Shown: positions 21,466 through 32,144, counted from the first letter of the stretch. The stretch: 64,000 bases of DNA from Diogma glabrata (GCA_963693315.1 OY856186.1:302228144-302292143); one strand, 5' to 3'. Made by a program: numbers and translations. The notes: generated from the letters alone by a model not told the origin.

Positions 21466-23196
21466 CTAAATGGCGGAATTGGCGAGGACTAGCTTTGGCA
21501 GGGTTCTGCGACAAAGCGTAGACAAGTGGCTTATGATCGGTAAAGAGAGTGAAGATTCTACCTTCAAGAAGATACCGAAAATGTTTGATTGCAGAGTAAG
21601 CTGCAAGGAGTTCGCGATCATAAGCGCTGTATTTCTGTTGCGTTTCATTAAGACGCACAGAAAAGAAACTAAGAGGTGTCCAACAATCGTCAATTTTTTG
21701 TTGAACAACGGCGCCAAGGGCCTTGTCGGAAGCGTCGACCATTACGGCAAGTTGAGCAGAGTGTGAGGGGTGAGAAAGAGTTGTTGCCTCACTGAGTTGC
21801 TGCTTGCAAAGATCGAAGGCTTGAATGGCGTCTTCGGACCATTGAATGACACGTTTGTCATTCTTTTTGGAACCTCTAAGGAAATCGTTAAGAATGGCTT
21901 GATTGCCACCAGCGTGAGGAATGAATCGGCGGTAGAAATTTATCATTCCAAGAAAACGGCGGAGTTGCATTACAGTTTCAGGTCGTTCGTAACGCGTAAT
22001 AGCATCGATACGTTCAGCATTTGGTTTGATTCCTGTTGAATCAATGGAGTGTCCAAGAAAGTCAACGTTGGTTTTAGCAAAGTTGCATTTATCAACGTTG
22101 ATAATGAGACCTGCGTCAGAAAGACGCTCGAAAACAGTCCTGAGATGTTGGAGGTGTTCCTCAAAGGTTTCAGAAGTAATAAGGAGGTCATCTATGTAGA
22201 TGAAAACAAATTTAAGGTCTCGGAGAAGGGAGTGCATAAACCGTTGGAAAGATTGCGCGGCGTTTCGCAATCCAAAAGTCATTCGAACGAATTCGAAGAG
22301 TCCGAACGGAGTAGAAATTGCAGTTTTTGCAATATCGCGCTCATCAATAGGAATTTGATGATATGCGCGGACGAGGTCGATAGTGGAGAAAATTTTGCAT
22401 CCATGAAGTTGATGCGAAAAATCCTGAATATGTGGAATCGGATATTTATCAGGAGTAGAAACATTATTCAGAGCACGGTAGTCACCGAAAGGTCTCCACT
22501 CGCCGTTCTTCTTTTTAACGAGATGGAGAGGAGAAGCCCAAGGACTGTTAGAAGGTCGGCAAATTCCTTGGGATAGCATAATGTCAAATTCCGTCTTTGC
22601 GATGGCCAGTTTGTCAGGAGCAAGTCGACGATATCTACATGAAATGGGAGGACCATGTGTTTCAATAACGTGAGTTACGTTATGTTTCACTGGTTTGGTA
22701 AGATCATTTTTGGACGTTAAGTCCTTGAAATTTTTGAGAATATCGATAATTTCGATATTAACAGAATCGTTGATAAGCGTAAGAGAAGGTGCATGAGAAG
22801 TGGAGATTTTAGCCAATGTGAATAAGGAGGTTAGTGGATCGACAAGACGTCGGTTTTTAATGTCCACTAAAAGGCCATATTTATTTAGAAAATCAGCTCC
22901 GAGAATAGGTATGGTAACATCAGCGACAACAAAGGTCTGACAGAACGCTCGTCTGAGACCAATGTTTAGATTGAGAGTTCGTGTACCATACGTGCTAAAC
23001 TTAGTTGCGTTAGCGGCGTAAAGGAAGAAGTCTGATTTTCTGTGAAGTTTTTCCTCCACAGTGGCGGGAATAACCGATACTTCGGCACCTGTATCAACAA
23101 GGAAATGCTTTCGAGAAGAAATATCGTGGACCAGAAGACGAAGTTGAGAGTGACTGTCATCACACGCCGTCACATGTGAAGAGTCTAATCGTTTTT
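21466..23196 (-). CDS. Pol N-terminal part of CsRn1-like element: protease, RT, RNase H
   Basis: Reached from gag by a -1 shift. The protease has [12 protein letters not shown] (DTG). A ILGADFL motif and a linker follow. RT shows [24 protein letters not shown], the [15 protein letters not shown] block, [16 protein letters not shown], the YIDD box and FLGHSI. RNase H has [20 protein letters not shown] and LFTDHKPLV, ending at QFRHLDF where the solo-LTR-like segment begins. The frame before the first GTG/ATG stays open back to the gag overlap, as expected for a frameshift product without its own start. It matures Gag and Pol and makes the cDNA. All catalytic residues that I can identify are present. 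Confidence 0.9.
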
Positions 23197-23197
23197 T
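23185..23197 (-). promoter_or_regulatory. -1 ribosomal frameshift site (A AAA AAC) at gag stop
   Basis: In the gag frame the codons TCA AAA AAC GAT TAG contain the heptamer A AAA AAC (23197-23191), the canonical X XXY YYZ slippery site. A -1 slip leads directly into the open pol frame (AAA AAA CGA TTA GAC). About 12-16 nt downstream, TGTGAC and GTCAC can pair to form a candidate stimulatory hairpin. This explains how Pol is made without its own start. Confidence 0.7.
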
Positions 23198-24483
23198 GAA
23201 GAAGTAGAGGCAGAGGAGTCAGAGTGATTTGGGAAATATTTACACTCTGAGTCGCATTTTCGCGCTCTTTCTTTGAAAGTGTGATGGTAGTAGCAAATAC
23301 CATCAAACAATTCAGTTCGCGACCTGGACCGAGGTCGCATGGGAGAGCGATAATTTCGATTGAAATTTTTGGAGCGATTACCGTTTCGATCCTTAGATCT
23401 ACTTCGGTATTGGTGAGGAGGTTGGTAGAAATTTTGCCTTTGAATGGCATTGAGGAGTTGCACGTTTTGTGCCTCCTGTTTTTTGAATTTTTCCTCAAGT
23501 GACATGATTTCACTTGAGGAAGAAGAAGGAAGAGAAGAAGCGGCAGGGTTAGATACCGCATGGAGCTGAGATCCCCTTAGGGACGCAAGAACATTGTCTG
23601 CTATCTCGGCAGTTTCTTGCAAACTGGTTTTGAGAACCGAGATAGTAGCGCGAACTGTGGGTGGAAGTTTTTCCTCCCAAAGGACTTTTAGAGTTTCGTC
23701 AGAAAAAGTGTTTCGGGATTCAGCAGTCATATCCCGTAAGAGCTGTGAGGGCTTTAGATCCCCAAGGTCCATACCGCGTAGTACTTTGTGAATGCGGTCT
23801 GAAGTGCTGCTGGATAGGCGGGCTAAGAGAGCCTCTTTAAGCCTATCATACGGAAAATCTCGGTCGGGCTGTACCAAGATGTCACCGACTAATTTCGCCA
23901 GTGTGGGAGTGATAGTACTAAGTAGGTGGCCATACTTAGTATGTTGGGACTTAATGTTTCCCAACAAGAATTGCCCTTCTAAGGTGATGAACCACAGGTC
24001 TGGTGTTTCAGACCAGAAAGGAGGAATTTTTATTGCTACATGGGCAATTTGTGGCATTGTTGCCGAAGAAGATGTAGCTGGAGATGGAGACGGAGTGGAA
24101 GTTGGAGGTGGTGGAGGATTTGGAGTAGGACCTCCAAGATTTAGTCGTGCCAAAGCGGCATCGATCCGCTGAGCGACCAGTGCCTCGAGCTGGTCTTCGG
24201 TGTATGTGTAAGTTTTTGGTCCGGAAGATTCAACAGTTTCTTCAGGTTCTGGTGGACCTGCTGAAACTGCTGGGAACGTTACGTTGCGGAAAAACCTAGT
24301 TATGACGGCAACTAGGTAGAAAAGTGCTGAGGCGACAAACACTTCCAACGCGTGTCGTTGCGCAACGACAAAGGCGCATATACAAACAAACAAAGTAATA
24401 ATTACTATTACAATTTCTTTAAACAACAACTTGGAAAACTGATCGAAAAATATACAAAAAGAATTACCTGAGATTTTGTTCAT
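23185..24483 (-). CDS. Gag of CsRn1-like element with CHCC zinc motif
   Basis: ATG at 24483 (MNKISGN) lies only about 20 bp after the 5' LTR and overlaps the primer-site region, so there is almost no leader. An in-frame GTG lies upstream. The N-terminal about 65 residues include two hydrophobic stretches ([21 protein letters not shown] and a later LFYLVAVI), unusual for Gag. A Pro/Ser-rich hinge follows, then the capsid-like region [15 protein letters not shown]...YGHLLSTI...[16 protein letters not shown]. Near the C-terminus, [18 protein letters not shown] gives the CHCC pattern described for the CsRn1 clade. About 433 residues, ending at TAG 23187-23185. Confidence 0.85.
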   Translation of the reverse strand: MNKISGNSFCIFFDQFSKLLFKEIVIVIITLFVCICAFVVAQRHALEVFVASALFYLVAVITRFFRNVTFPAVSAGPPEPEETVESSGPKTYTYTEDQLEALVAQRIDAALARLNLGGPTPNPPPPPTSTPSPSPATSSSATMPQIAHVAIKIPPFWSETPDLWFITLEGQFLLGNIKSQHTKYGHLLSTITPTLAKLVGDILVQPDRDFPYDRLKEALLARLSSSTSDRIHKVLRGMDLGDLKPSQLLRDMTAESRNTFSDETLKVLWEEKLPPTVRATISVLKTSLQETAEIADNVLASLRGSQLHAVSNPAASSLPSSSSSEIMSLEEKFKKQEAQNVQLLNAIQRQNFYQPPHQYRSRSKDRNGNRSKNFNRNYRSPMRPRSRSRTELFDGICYYHHTFKERARKCDSECKYFPNHSDSSASTSSKND

Positions 24484-24490
24484 CTGATCG

Positions 24491-24500
24491 GTGGTCACCA
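24491..24500 (-). other. Primer binding site (tRNA-Trp type) of CsRn1-like element
   Basis: TGGTGACCAC on the - strand begins two bases after the 5' LTR. The first eight bases match the 3' end complement of tRNA-Trp used by CsRn1-clade elements. Confidence 0.6.
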
Positions 24501-24502
24501 GC

Positions 24503-25168
24503 TTTAGTTGATTATTTTGATTATAATATGTGTTCAGGCGATGTGTTCAGGCGGCTAGTGGCGTCGAAAATTGTTTTGAAGGTATTATGTGGAGATATCT
24601 TATATTCTTATTATTTGGTCTTGAATCCAGAATTGTGTCCTTAACAATTATTATCGGGAATCGACTGGAGTTCTGTTGTTGTGTTGGAGCTAAACTTAAC
24701 TATTTCCCCGTTGATTTATCACCAAATATCTGCAGACTTTTTAGATGCGGTCGTACAACAAAAGAAACAATTGGCGATATCTATGTCACTTTTAATTTGT
24801 ATTATAAATATCAAAATTAATACATATTTTGTTTACAAAATGATAATTGCATGAAATATTCGAACAGATATTATTATTACAAATGGAGTTAAAATAAAAC
24901 TTTTTATATCTGAAAAATATCTAAGAATTTAATTTACAAAACGTAATGGTGTGTATAAAAGTATATCTCTCTTTTTTTGACAGAATTTTTTATTTAACCT
25001 GAAGTTGTTTACGTTTGTTTATAAATACCCACAAATTGTTGTGGTTATTAATATTTAGTATCCACTAGTTGTGGTAAATTTGGTAAATCTTTTTCTACAC
25101 TTTTCGACAGTTGTAGAAAGTTGTTTGTTATTACTGTTTGGAATCATTATGTTGGCTTTATCGCCACA
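24503..25168 (-). repeat. 5' LTR of CsRn1-like element
   Basis: 666 bp, near-identical to 17915-18580. It ends in CGCCACA followed by the duplicated GTCC. Confidence 0.9.
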
Positions 25169-25430
25169 GTCCGTATAAGCAGTAGCACTATAAGAGATAT
25201 ATGCCTTTCTTGCTTCCACTAACGCACTCTTATGAATGATAACAAACTAAAGACCTGTTATACTAGTAACAAAAATTTTAGTGGGTATATCGATGACTCC
25301 AACTTTACGATGTACTTCCACGTTGTTTTTCTTTACGTTTTTCGATGGTTACTTTTGTTTTGAAAACACATGTATGCGTTGTTTTAATATAAGTACATCT
25401 ATATATGTACATATATTTATATATATATAT

Positions 25431-25443
25431 ATCCCACTTCTGA
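25431..25443 (-). other. Primer binding site (tRNA-Leu, internal) of outer Ty3 element
   Basis: TCAGAAGTGGGAT on the - strand, two bases from the 5' LTR. It matches the complement of the acceptor/T-arm part of tRNA-Leu but lacks the terminal TGG, as reported for mdg3/Micropia-type elements that prime from within the tRNA. Confidence 0.6.
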
Positions 25444-25445
25444 AA

Positions 25446-25746
25446 TATAATCGCAACTTTGATTATTAATTTTAATAACTTTAATGCGGTTTGTCAGGAT
25501 GAAATTAAAGTAAATAAAACTATTTAAAATATACTTTCGACGATTCAATTTATTATACATGTGTTTTCTCTTCGATGTCAAAAACAAAAGTAACAATGGC
25601 TACTCTTATGAAAAAAGTACATCTACTCTAATGCGTTCATCTCTTTCTTACTTTACGTTAAAACAATTATGAACAAAATTATAAGAGATGGCGCGGAGCT
25701 AAAAGAAAAATATAATTTCATTCATGTGTTCGTTTTATATGTTATA
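25446..25746 (-). repeat. 5' LTR of outer Ty3 element
   Basis: 301 bp, matching 12526-12826 with one visible difference, followed by AAGG (25747-25750). The 272 bp on its left down to 25173 are the first part of the leader. Confidence 0.9.
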
Positions 25747-25750
25747 AAGG

Positions 25751-26456
25751 GTCCACGTTTGTGACTCATACATCACAACCGGTCTAATCAATATCTTGTA
25801 TAACTTGAGCTTGGTGTTAGTTGATACATACGGTGATCCAAGGAGAGGTTTAATTGAGTAGAAAATTCGATTACCTGCACCGATTCGAGGTTTAATATCT
25901 GTAAGTATGCTGTTGTTTGAGTCAAGCATTGATCCCAAATATTTAAAAGATTCAACTGCTTCAATTCGTTCATCGCCGCACATCAAATCTTTCTTCTCAG
26001 CCTCTCTTGAAACATTCATATGTTTGGTTTTATTGTAGTTAATTTGCAAAGCAATTTTCCTAGCACCACTCTCAAGCGACTTGAAAGTCTCACTCATAAC
26101 AGCTTCACTTCGACCGAGGATGACAACATCATCAGCGTAAGCAATCATCTGTACTGAGTTTATTGACAAGATATTGTTATTAGTCGGTAGTTTCTTTTGA
26201 CGGCACACATATTCCAAGGCTAGATTAAAAAGTATAGGAGAAATAGCATCACCTTGTCTTAAACCGGCCAGTTGACTTTAAAAAACTTTGATATTTCATT
26301 CTCTACTCGTACACAGCATTGGGAGTTCTGTACTGTCATTTTGCATAGTGATACCAGTTTACCAGGAATTCCCATTGACACCAGAGCAGACCATAGAGTC
26401 TTTCGTTCGAGAGAGTCGTAGGCCTGCCTGAAATCAATGAAAAGTTGGTGCACAGG
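25751..26456 (-). mobile_element. RTE-like LINE, 5' portion of the interrupted copy
   Basis: Reads the same RT as the LINE at 1-1487: QLFIDFRQAYDSLERKTLWSALVSMGIPGKL, then after a frameshift near 26265 the RT palm with MIAYADDVVILGRSEAV and the FKYLGSMLDSNN thumb, ending at ESQTWTL where the LTR element inserted. The 160-residue frame 26217-25735 is otherwise open. The LINE is 5'-truncated at about 26456. Fewer lesions than in the copy at 1-1487 suggest it is younger. Confidence 0.88.
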
Positions 26457-29199
26457 TATATAAGTTCATCAAAACTATTGGCGTTTTCGTACAAAAAAAT
26501 GTGAATTTTTTTTCAGGTCACATTTTTTCTGTTCGATTCTCGAAAAAATGATGAACTGAAAAAATTTTCGTTTTCTTTTCTCGATTCGGATGCAAGTTTC
26601 AAACTTTTTGAGGGCAATATTTTTTCATTTTTCAACTTTTTCTCAGGAGACGGTGCAAAAATGTTGCCTTGTATAATATATTAATACAGTATACAAAATA
26701 AGAAAAAAACATATTTTTAATGATGTAATTTTCTTAAATAAAAATATTTAAATAGTTTAAAAATAATAATATACATTAAAAAATTGAATTCTTTTATTTT
26801 TTTAAACAAATTTGACCAATCTAAAAAATGTGACTTTTTTCTATTCGATTCTAAAGTATTTTAAGGGCAAAACTGAAAAAATAAATACAAAATTACAAAA
26901 AAAAATGCAAAGCTGAAAGAGTTTTGCCCGCTCTGAGGTTAAAACTTAAATCGAGAAACGAAAACGCTTTATGGTTAGTAAATCCAAAGGTAAGCTACGG
27001 CAACGCTGGAAAATAGCGCTAATATGGATGAACATTTGTACTATAATGTAAGTTTTTTATAATTATTTGAAAAATTCCGTAGTATAAAATGTCATTAAAA
27101 AAATTTTTTTTTTGATGTTTTATTCAAATAAAAACAAGGACTGATTGTAGAATATAATATGTACATACTTCTAACATATGGAATAGATTATAATAATTAA
27201 TATGCAGTTCTGATTCTGATTGTATATATATGTATCAATTTTTGATATTAGATTTTTATATTATTATATAAATTATTTTCTTGCATTTCCTCTAATTTAT
27301 TTAGAAGAATTATTATTTTTTGTTTTAATATTTGAATGTATTAGCTTCATATACATCATATCTAAACATTAAAACATTAAAACATAAATTAAAACATTGG
27401 AGTACATATTAAAATTAAAAACGAAAATTTAAAATTTCTATCGGAAAAATAAAATTCTCAAGATGTATTACAATTCAAAAAATTGATTCTACAAGTACAA
27501 AACATTGTGGTATATAAATAAATGGCGTGGAAAGGCGACTGGCTGGACAGCCTGAGAAAGACTCGGAAGACTCAGAAGCTCCGGTCGGAGCAAACAGTAT
27601 TATTCAAAGTTTTCTTGCAAATTTTCAATAAACCACCACACCACAATATAAGTGTCAACTAATAAATTTAAACCATATAGCGGGACTACCATAAAGCATA
27701 AAGCGAGTGTGCGATGGGTTTATTAAATAAAAACAATACACGCTAGCGATTGTAAACTCTGTAAAACAAAATTATTTGAAATCCAAAAAACATTATTGCA
27801 TATTAACATTAGTAACAATAAAAAAAATTTATTGTAACGGCAAGAAAATCTTTATTTTAAATATTTCAAAATTTGACGTATTTCTACTTTCTAAACACGC
27901 CACCACGTGCGTCATGGTAGAAATAACCGCATCTTAATATTTAACTGGTGTTCAAATGACTAGTTAAATTTAAATCGAGATTTTTTGTTGCGAAGAATCC
28001 CAATTTCTTAATTAAACTTAGAGTTTAAACTCGAGTTAGATTTAACCAAGGTTTAACTTTGTGTGAAGAAATTGGGCATAAAAGGAGTATATGTATCAAG
28101 TGACCTAACCAGATAAGCTGGTATAATTGGGTTTGTTGCAAGGATATTCCTGAACCTAGAAGCTCTTGTGGATTCCTCAATACAAAAGAGATTCCCAGAT
28201 TGGGTCATTCGTAATTTTTTTTATAGCCACCGACATTATTTTTATAAAGATTCTAGTCTTGCTGCTTCCTTTGGCTTTTGCCTATCTGATAGAGCTTGCA
28301 AGTTTTACGACAGTAAACGATTCAAAACGAAAATCAAAGCATCCAGTTCAAAGGGAAACGCCTTATAGGAAAAAACTATTAAAAACGATTAAAAACGATA
28401 TCTAATACATCCTCTTCAAAAGGTAAAAAATGAAAAGGGCAATGCCTGTTTTTATCGGAACAGAATGATAGGTAATGCTGGCTCTTCGTAAAGATAACGG
28501 TATGGTTGTATTACATTTCGGAAAAAACGATACAAACCTATGCATTTTCATGTAAAATTTGCATAGAAACCAATAGCAAACCACCCTTTTGTTTTCTATT
28601 ATTTATCTTAACAGGGTCACGATTTTTTCTCAAAATTTATAACCATAAATTTCAGATCCAATACGATAGGAATATGGTGGCTAAGATAATATTATAGATT
28701 TCTATTGGTGCTATATACGGAACGTACGATACTAAACGATTCCTGACTTCTTCAGTTTCAAAAAAAAAATTCAATCGTAAACTTCTAATTCAAAAAAGCA
28801 TTGAAGCCGAAAACTGAAAAATTCTCTATAGATTACGATGCGTTTTTTATCTACTATAGCAGATAAAGTCTATGCGTTTAAAATGATTAAAAACGATAGA
28901 AAACTTATCGTTTTCTATCGATTTCTTTCGATTTTTTTTCGATCAAATATCAAATGATTATCGTCCAACAATTTAGATCTTAGGTCTATTAGGCGTTTTC
29001 GATATCCAAAAACTTTATAAAATTTATCACATTGTTCGCTAATTTTGTGTTCGCATTTGTTTTATTACTAAAGAAATGAACAGTGTGACAAATTTTTTTA
29101 AAATTTTAAAAAGTGTTTGTAAAACTTACACACCAACATTGAACGTGCTTCCGACTACATAGTAGTGTAGCTCTAATACTTCATTTATTTTTTATGTCA
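26457..29199. other. AT-rich DNA upstream of the F-box gene, no gene recognised
   Basis: No coding sequence identified. At 26470-26985 related segments in opposite orientation (TTTTCTCGATTCGG...GAGGGCAA near 26575-26615; its imperfect complement near 26925-26965) suggest a decayed inverted-repeat element. Bases 28330-28960 contain recurring AAAACGAT and CGATTTC words. An LTR-like patch at 27511-27632 is listed separately. Confidence 0.4.
27511..27660 (+). promoter_or_regulatory. LTR-like promoter/polyA patch
   Basis: TATATAAATA at 27511-27520 is followed by about 70 bp of unusually GC-rich DNA (GGCGACTGGCTGGACAGCC and onwards). An AATAAA (27627-27632) and a CACCACACCACA stretch come next. 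This TATA, GC-rich transcribed part, polyA order resembles the U3-R-U5 junction of an LTR. No partner copy was found in the window. Confidence 0.3.
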
Positions 29200-29423
29200 A
29201 TATTTCCACTTATTTAACCAGTGTATCTATTCCCCTCTACAATTGATAAATGTTTCAATTCAATAATAATATTCCGCCATATTGAAATAGACTGCTCGCC
29301 GTTAAACAAGTGCAATTTCATTGTCAAAAAAGTGAAGTTAAAGTTATAAATTAGTAAAAATTAAAAAAGCAAATAAATATATAAGTTTTAAATTCAATAA
29401 AGTTATTATTGTTTTCAATAAAA
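29200..29423 (+). promoter_or_regulatory. Presumed promoter and 5' UTR of F-box gene
   Basis: The stretch before the ATG has no long frame. A less AT-rich patch (TATTCCGCCATATTGAAATAGACTG split over 29267-29292, then CTCGCCG) may mark the promoter/start region. No TATA box can be assigned with confidence. Confidence 0.35.
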
Positions 29424-30171
29424 ATGAGCCACTCGGGCCGTACCAGATATGAGGTTTGTTGTATTAAATTTGTAAATCCGTAAGGAAACCAAATTTTTGT
29501 CTTTGTTTTTTTTAATTTTTACAGAAATTTTATCAATTATCTTATAAGAAAAGCGCACAGCTGATTTTTCGTTTATGCTTATCGTTTCTTATTTATATTA
29601 TTTCTTAACACAACTTATTAAATATTTTTGTTAGTTTTTATTGTCAACAATCAAATTAGTAAATTTCGTTAATTTTTTTCCTTCCAATTTGAGACGCAAT
29701 TTTGTTTTCTATACTCGAGTTAAATTTCAATATTTATGAATGTCAATTTTATTTTATAATTTGTATTAGATTAAAATATTTTCTATTCCTATAATTGTTA
29801 TCAATTAAATATATTCCTTTATAGTCTGAAATTTTTTTATTTTTTCAAGATTGAATACATTTTAACCCCTTCTTACTCCTCCCAATAAAAACTATAACAG
29901 TATATTTGCTACAATACAGTTTCAAGGAAGAACTTTCTTCCTCTTTGTATATTCCACTCCCCCATTATCTTTGTTCAATAAAAAAAATGTGTTAAATACT
30001 TCGTAAACAAAATATTGAAAAATATATTTTTATTAATAATTTTAATTTAATTTTTTTCAGCAAACAACAAATAATATTATTTTGTACGATGAAATATCAC
30101 AGTTACCGAAAGAAATCCTATTAAGAATTTTTTCATATTTGGATGTTATCTCACTATGTCGTTGTGCACAG
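29424..30171 (+). CDS. Fbxl20: F-box/LRR protein (FBXL2/FBXL20 type), first two coding exons
   Basis: Exon 1, 29424-29453, encodes MSHSGRTRYE and ends GAG|GTTTGT. Exon 2, 30061-30171, begins after TTTTTTTCAG and ends CAG|GTAAGT. Both junctions are phase 0. Exon 2 encodes ISQLPKEILLRIFSYLDVISLCRCAQ, which is the F-box as found in FBXL2/FBXL20 and Drosophila CG9003. The F-box binds Skp1 in an SCF ubiquitin ligase; the LRRs, which select substrate, should follow but no matching exon was seen in the remaining 33.8 kb. So the gene is partial here and intron 2 is probably very large and filled with transposons. The intron between exons 1 and 2 is 607 bp. It is the only host gene I can support in the window. 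Confidence 0.82.
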
Positions 30172-30324
30172 GTAAGTTTATCAAAGAACAATTATAAAAT
30201 TCGTTGAAACCACTGGAACAATTTATAAATAATTTATCAATATATTCTTGTGGTTGGATTAAAAAGGTATAGGGAAGAAATTTGTATTTTGTTATGTCAT
30301 TTTGGAATTTTGTTGTTGAAACCT

Positions 30325-30461
30325 GGGTGGTTATTTTGTAGTGTTATCTCACTAGGTGAGATAAAATATTTGTCTTTGATCGATTATATTAGATAAAAGA
30401 AATCATTTAAACATAATTTTTTTATCTCACCTAGTGAGATAACACTACAAAATAACCACCC
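30325..30461. mobile_element. Palindromic MITE, 137 bp
   Basis: Starts GGGTGGTTATTTTGTAG and ends with its exact complement. The arms extend about 42 bp each and enclose a 50-bp AT-rich loop. Each arm also contains a self-palindrome (TATCTCAC-3 nt-GTGAGATA). It lies in intron 2 of the F-box gene, 153 bp after exon 2. A clear target duplication was not found. Confidence 0.75.
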
Positions 30462-30774
30462 TGATGTAGCTTGGTTTTTAATATGTTTTCTGTAAAATGT
30501 AACGGTGCGTAGGTAACAGAAAAGCACTAGTTATTTGCTTCCTGAAAACCATTTCAAGTATTATGTTTTTGTTGTAGCGACGAGAATATAGTGCTACTCT
30601 CCGTTTCCAAGTCCAGATTCAGGAACTCTGCTACTGCTCTTGGGCGGTACCACAGATATTCCTTTGTTAGTTCGGTTGGTGCTGCGTCATGCGTGGTAGT
30701 TTGACTTCTTCGGCAGCGATTTGTGGTGGCTTGCTATTAAAAACTCGATTCGGGGCGTAGTTCTTTAATGTGTC

Positions 30775-31153
30775 TTCAACAACTTTGGTGTGTATATTTT
30801 GAATTTCCCTTCCTTTTGAAGGATATTTTGAATTTCCTTAGAGGAGAATTCGCTAAAGTTATATTTATAGTAGATTGACAATTCAGCCACATTTCTTCTA
30901 TGCTGGAGTGAATCAAGCTGGTCCGTTAGTTTGGTATTACCAATCAAGGGTATTGCTTTTCTCTGTACAGAGTCTAGACATTTTATTGGTGACTGACAAG
31001 CACCTCCCCAAACATGACAGCAGTACTCCATACATGGACGAATAAAGGCCTTGAAGATTAGCAAAATTTGCTCGGTATTGAAATACTTTTTACATCGACA
31101 CAAGAATCCTAATTTTTGCATTGCAGATTTAGCGAGGTTGAATACATGTTTAT
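30775..31153 (-). mobile_element. Foreign LINE RT C-terminal segment inside Jockey relic
   Basis: Encodes HVFNLAKSAMQKLGFLCRC, FKAFIRPCMEYCCHVWGGA, SVQRKAIPLIGN and SLQHRRNVAELSIYYKY, closely resembling the LINE frame at 37348-38031 (same blocks with few changes) and unlike Jockey. It replaces about 120 residues of the Jockey thumb region. An ACACATAAACATGT-like repeat lies at its upstream edge, and GTTGAA-ACACAT words occur at both edges, hinting at an insertion or template switch. Confidence 0.7.
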
Positions 31154-31907
31154 GTGTTCAACATGTTTATGTGTATTTTAACCCATGAACTTCCCGCTAG
31201 TGCTTTCAGTGCCTCATTCCTGTTTTTCAGTTTTGAGTTCACTTGTTGAGCATGAGCGTTGAATTTAAGTAGTGGATTAAATGTTACCCCGAACAGTCTT
31301 GTATTTTTGACCATTTATGTTGGTATATTAGCTAGGCCATGTGGTGAAAAGTGTGGAAGTGGACTTTTCAGTGGACAGTTTCAATTTTCTGGTTTTAAAC
31401 CATTAATTTAAGGTGTTAAGGTAGGTGTTTAGAACATTAGTCAGTTGATCCATGTTGTTTACTGTTGCAAGCACCGTGCAGTCTGCGTCTATGACGTGAT
31501 GGTTACCTTCCGGTGGTGCCGGTAAACTACTTAGGTATAGCTTCTTGAATAATGAAGGCGAGAGAACTCCACCTTGTGGAACTCCTTGTCTGAGCACTCT
31601 CATCTTAGATTTAAAGCTACGGAACTCAACGTATGTTTGCCGGCCTCTTAGATAGTTGCACAACCACCGCTTTATTAAACCTGACAGATTAGTATTAAAT
31701 ATAACATTCAGTAGTGCAGCGTGTGACACTGTGTCGAAAGCTTTAGATAAGTCAAGTGCAACTAAAATTGTTCTGGCATAGGGCTGTTTTTGGTTTGGAT
31801 CATCGCTGATTTGGCTTTGGATTCTGAGAAGAGCGGTGGTTGTACTATGTGCTTTCCTAAAGCCATGTTGATGTGACGCCAATTTGCAAGATCCAGTTAA
31901 CCGAGGT

Positions 31908-32144
31908 CATGTAGAAAGGGCTCCATTGGATAGAATGATAAAAAAAGCGTCCCAACAACAACCAGCTGGTGTTCGTCGAAGAGGAAGACCTAGACAACGC
32001 TGGCGTGATGACATCATCCAAGACCTTCGTGATATAGGATGTCGAAACTGGGGTCAACTGGTCATGGAACGAGATAATTGGAAGCTGATTGCACAGACGG
32101 CAAAATCCCTCCATGGGATGTAAACGCCAGAGAGAGAGAGAGAG
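31908..32144 (+). mobile_element. 5'-truncated RTE-type LINE tail with 13-bp target duplication
   Basis: 237 bp flanked by a 13-bp perfect duplication, AGTTAACCGAGGT (31895-31907 and 32145-32157). It encodes the extreme C-terminus of an RTE-like LINE protein (GRPRQRWRDDIIQDLRDIG, WGQLVMERDNWK, SLHGM stop) and ends in a (GA)n run instead of poly-A. It is inserted antisense in the RT of the Jockey relic between the ALLLPRLT and ASHQHGFRK segments. The precise duplication shows target-primed insertion. Confidence 0.85.

Larger units (their letters stand above)
17915..25168 (-). mobile_element. CsRn1-like Ty3 LTR retrotransposon (nested, nearly intact)
   Basis: 7254 bp with 666-bp LTRs and 4-bp target duplication GTCC (17911-17914 and 25169-25172). 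Element-strand LTRs begin TGTGGCGATA. Right to left it encodes gag, then pol in the -1 frame. The primer site TGGTGACC matches tRNA-Trp, the Gag zinc motif is CHCC rather than CCHC, and RT carries YIDD. tRNA-Trp priming and the CHCC motif are published traits of the CsRn1 clade. One LTR difference was seen (C at 18367, T at 24955). The only evident damage is a 1278-bp insertion in the RNase H/connection region. It is embedded in the leader of the mdg3-like element. Confidence 0.9.
12526..25746 (-). mobile_element. mdg3/Micropia-like Ty3 LTR retrotransposon (outer element)
   Basis: Paired 301-bp LTRs bound the element and a 4-bp target duplication AAGG flanks it (12522-12525 and 25747-25750). 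The LTRs end in the inverted motif TATAA/TTATA. Without the nested 7.25-kb element its own length is about 5.96 kb. Transcription direction is right to left: leader, gag with two CCHC knuckles, protease with DLGS instead of DTGS, RT with YLDD, RNase H, and integrase. A 13-bp tRNA-Leu primer site, the DLGS protease and protein style point to the mdg3/Micropia group (inference). LTRs appear to differ at a single base (about 12778 A versus 25698 G), implying a recent insertion. The coding region nevertheless has three nonsense codons and three apparent frameshifts. Confidence 0.88.

Noticed and set aside
18633..22665. Several + and - strand open frames overlapping CsRn1 pol (for example 22049-22576 on +)
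   Set aside because: They overlap well-supported pol in other frames and show no domain; shadows of the real gene.
28166..28697. Short overlapping frames upstream of the F-box gene
   Set aside because: Low-complexity, no domain, overlapping on both strands.
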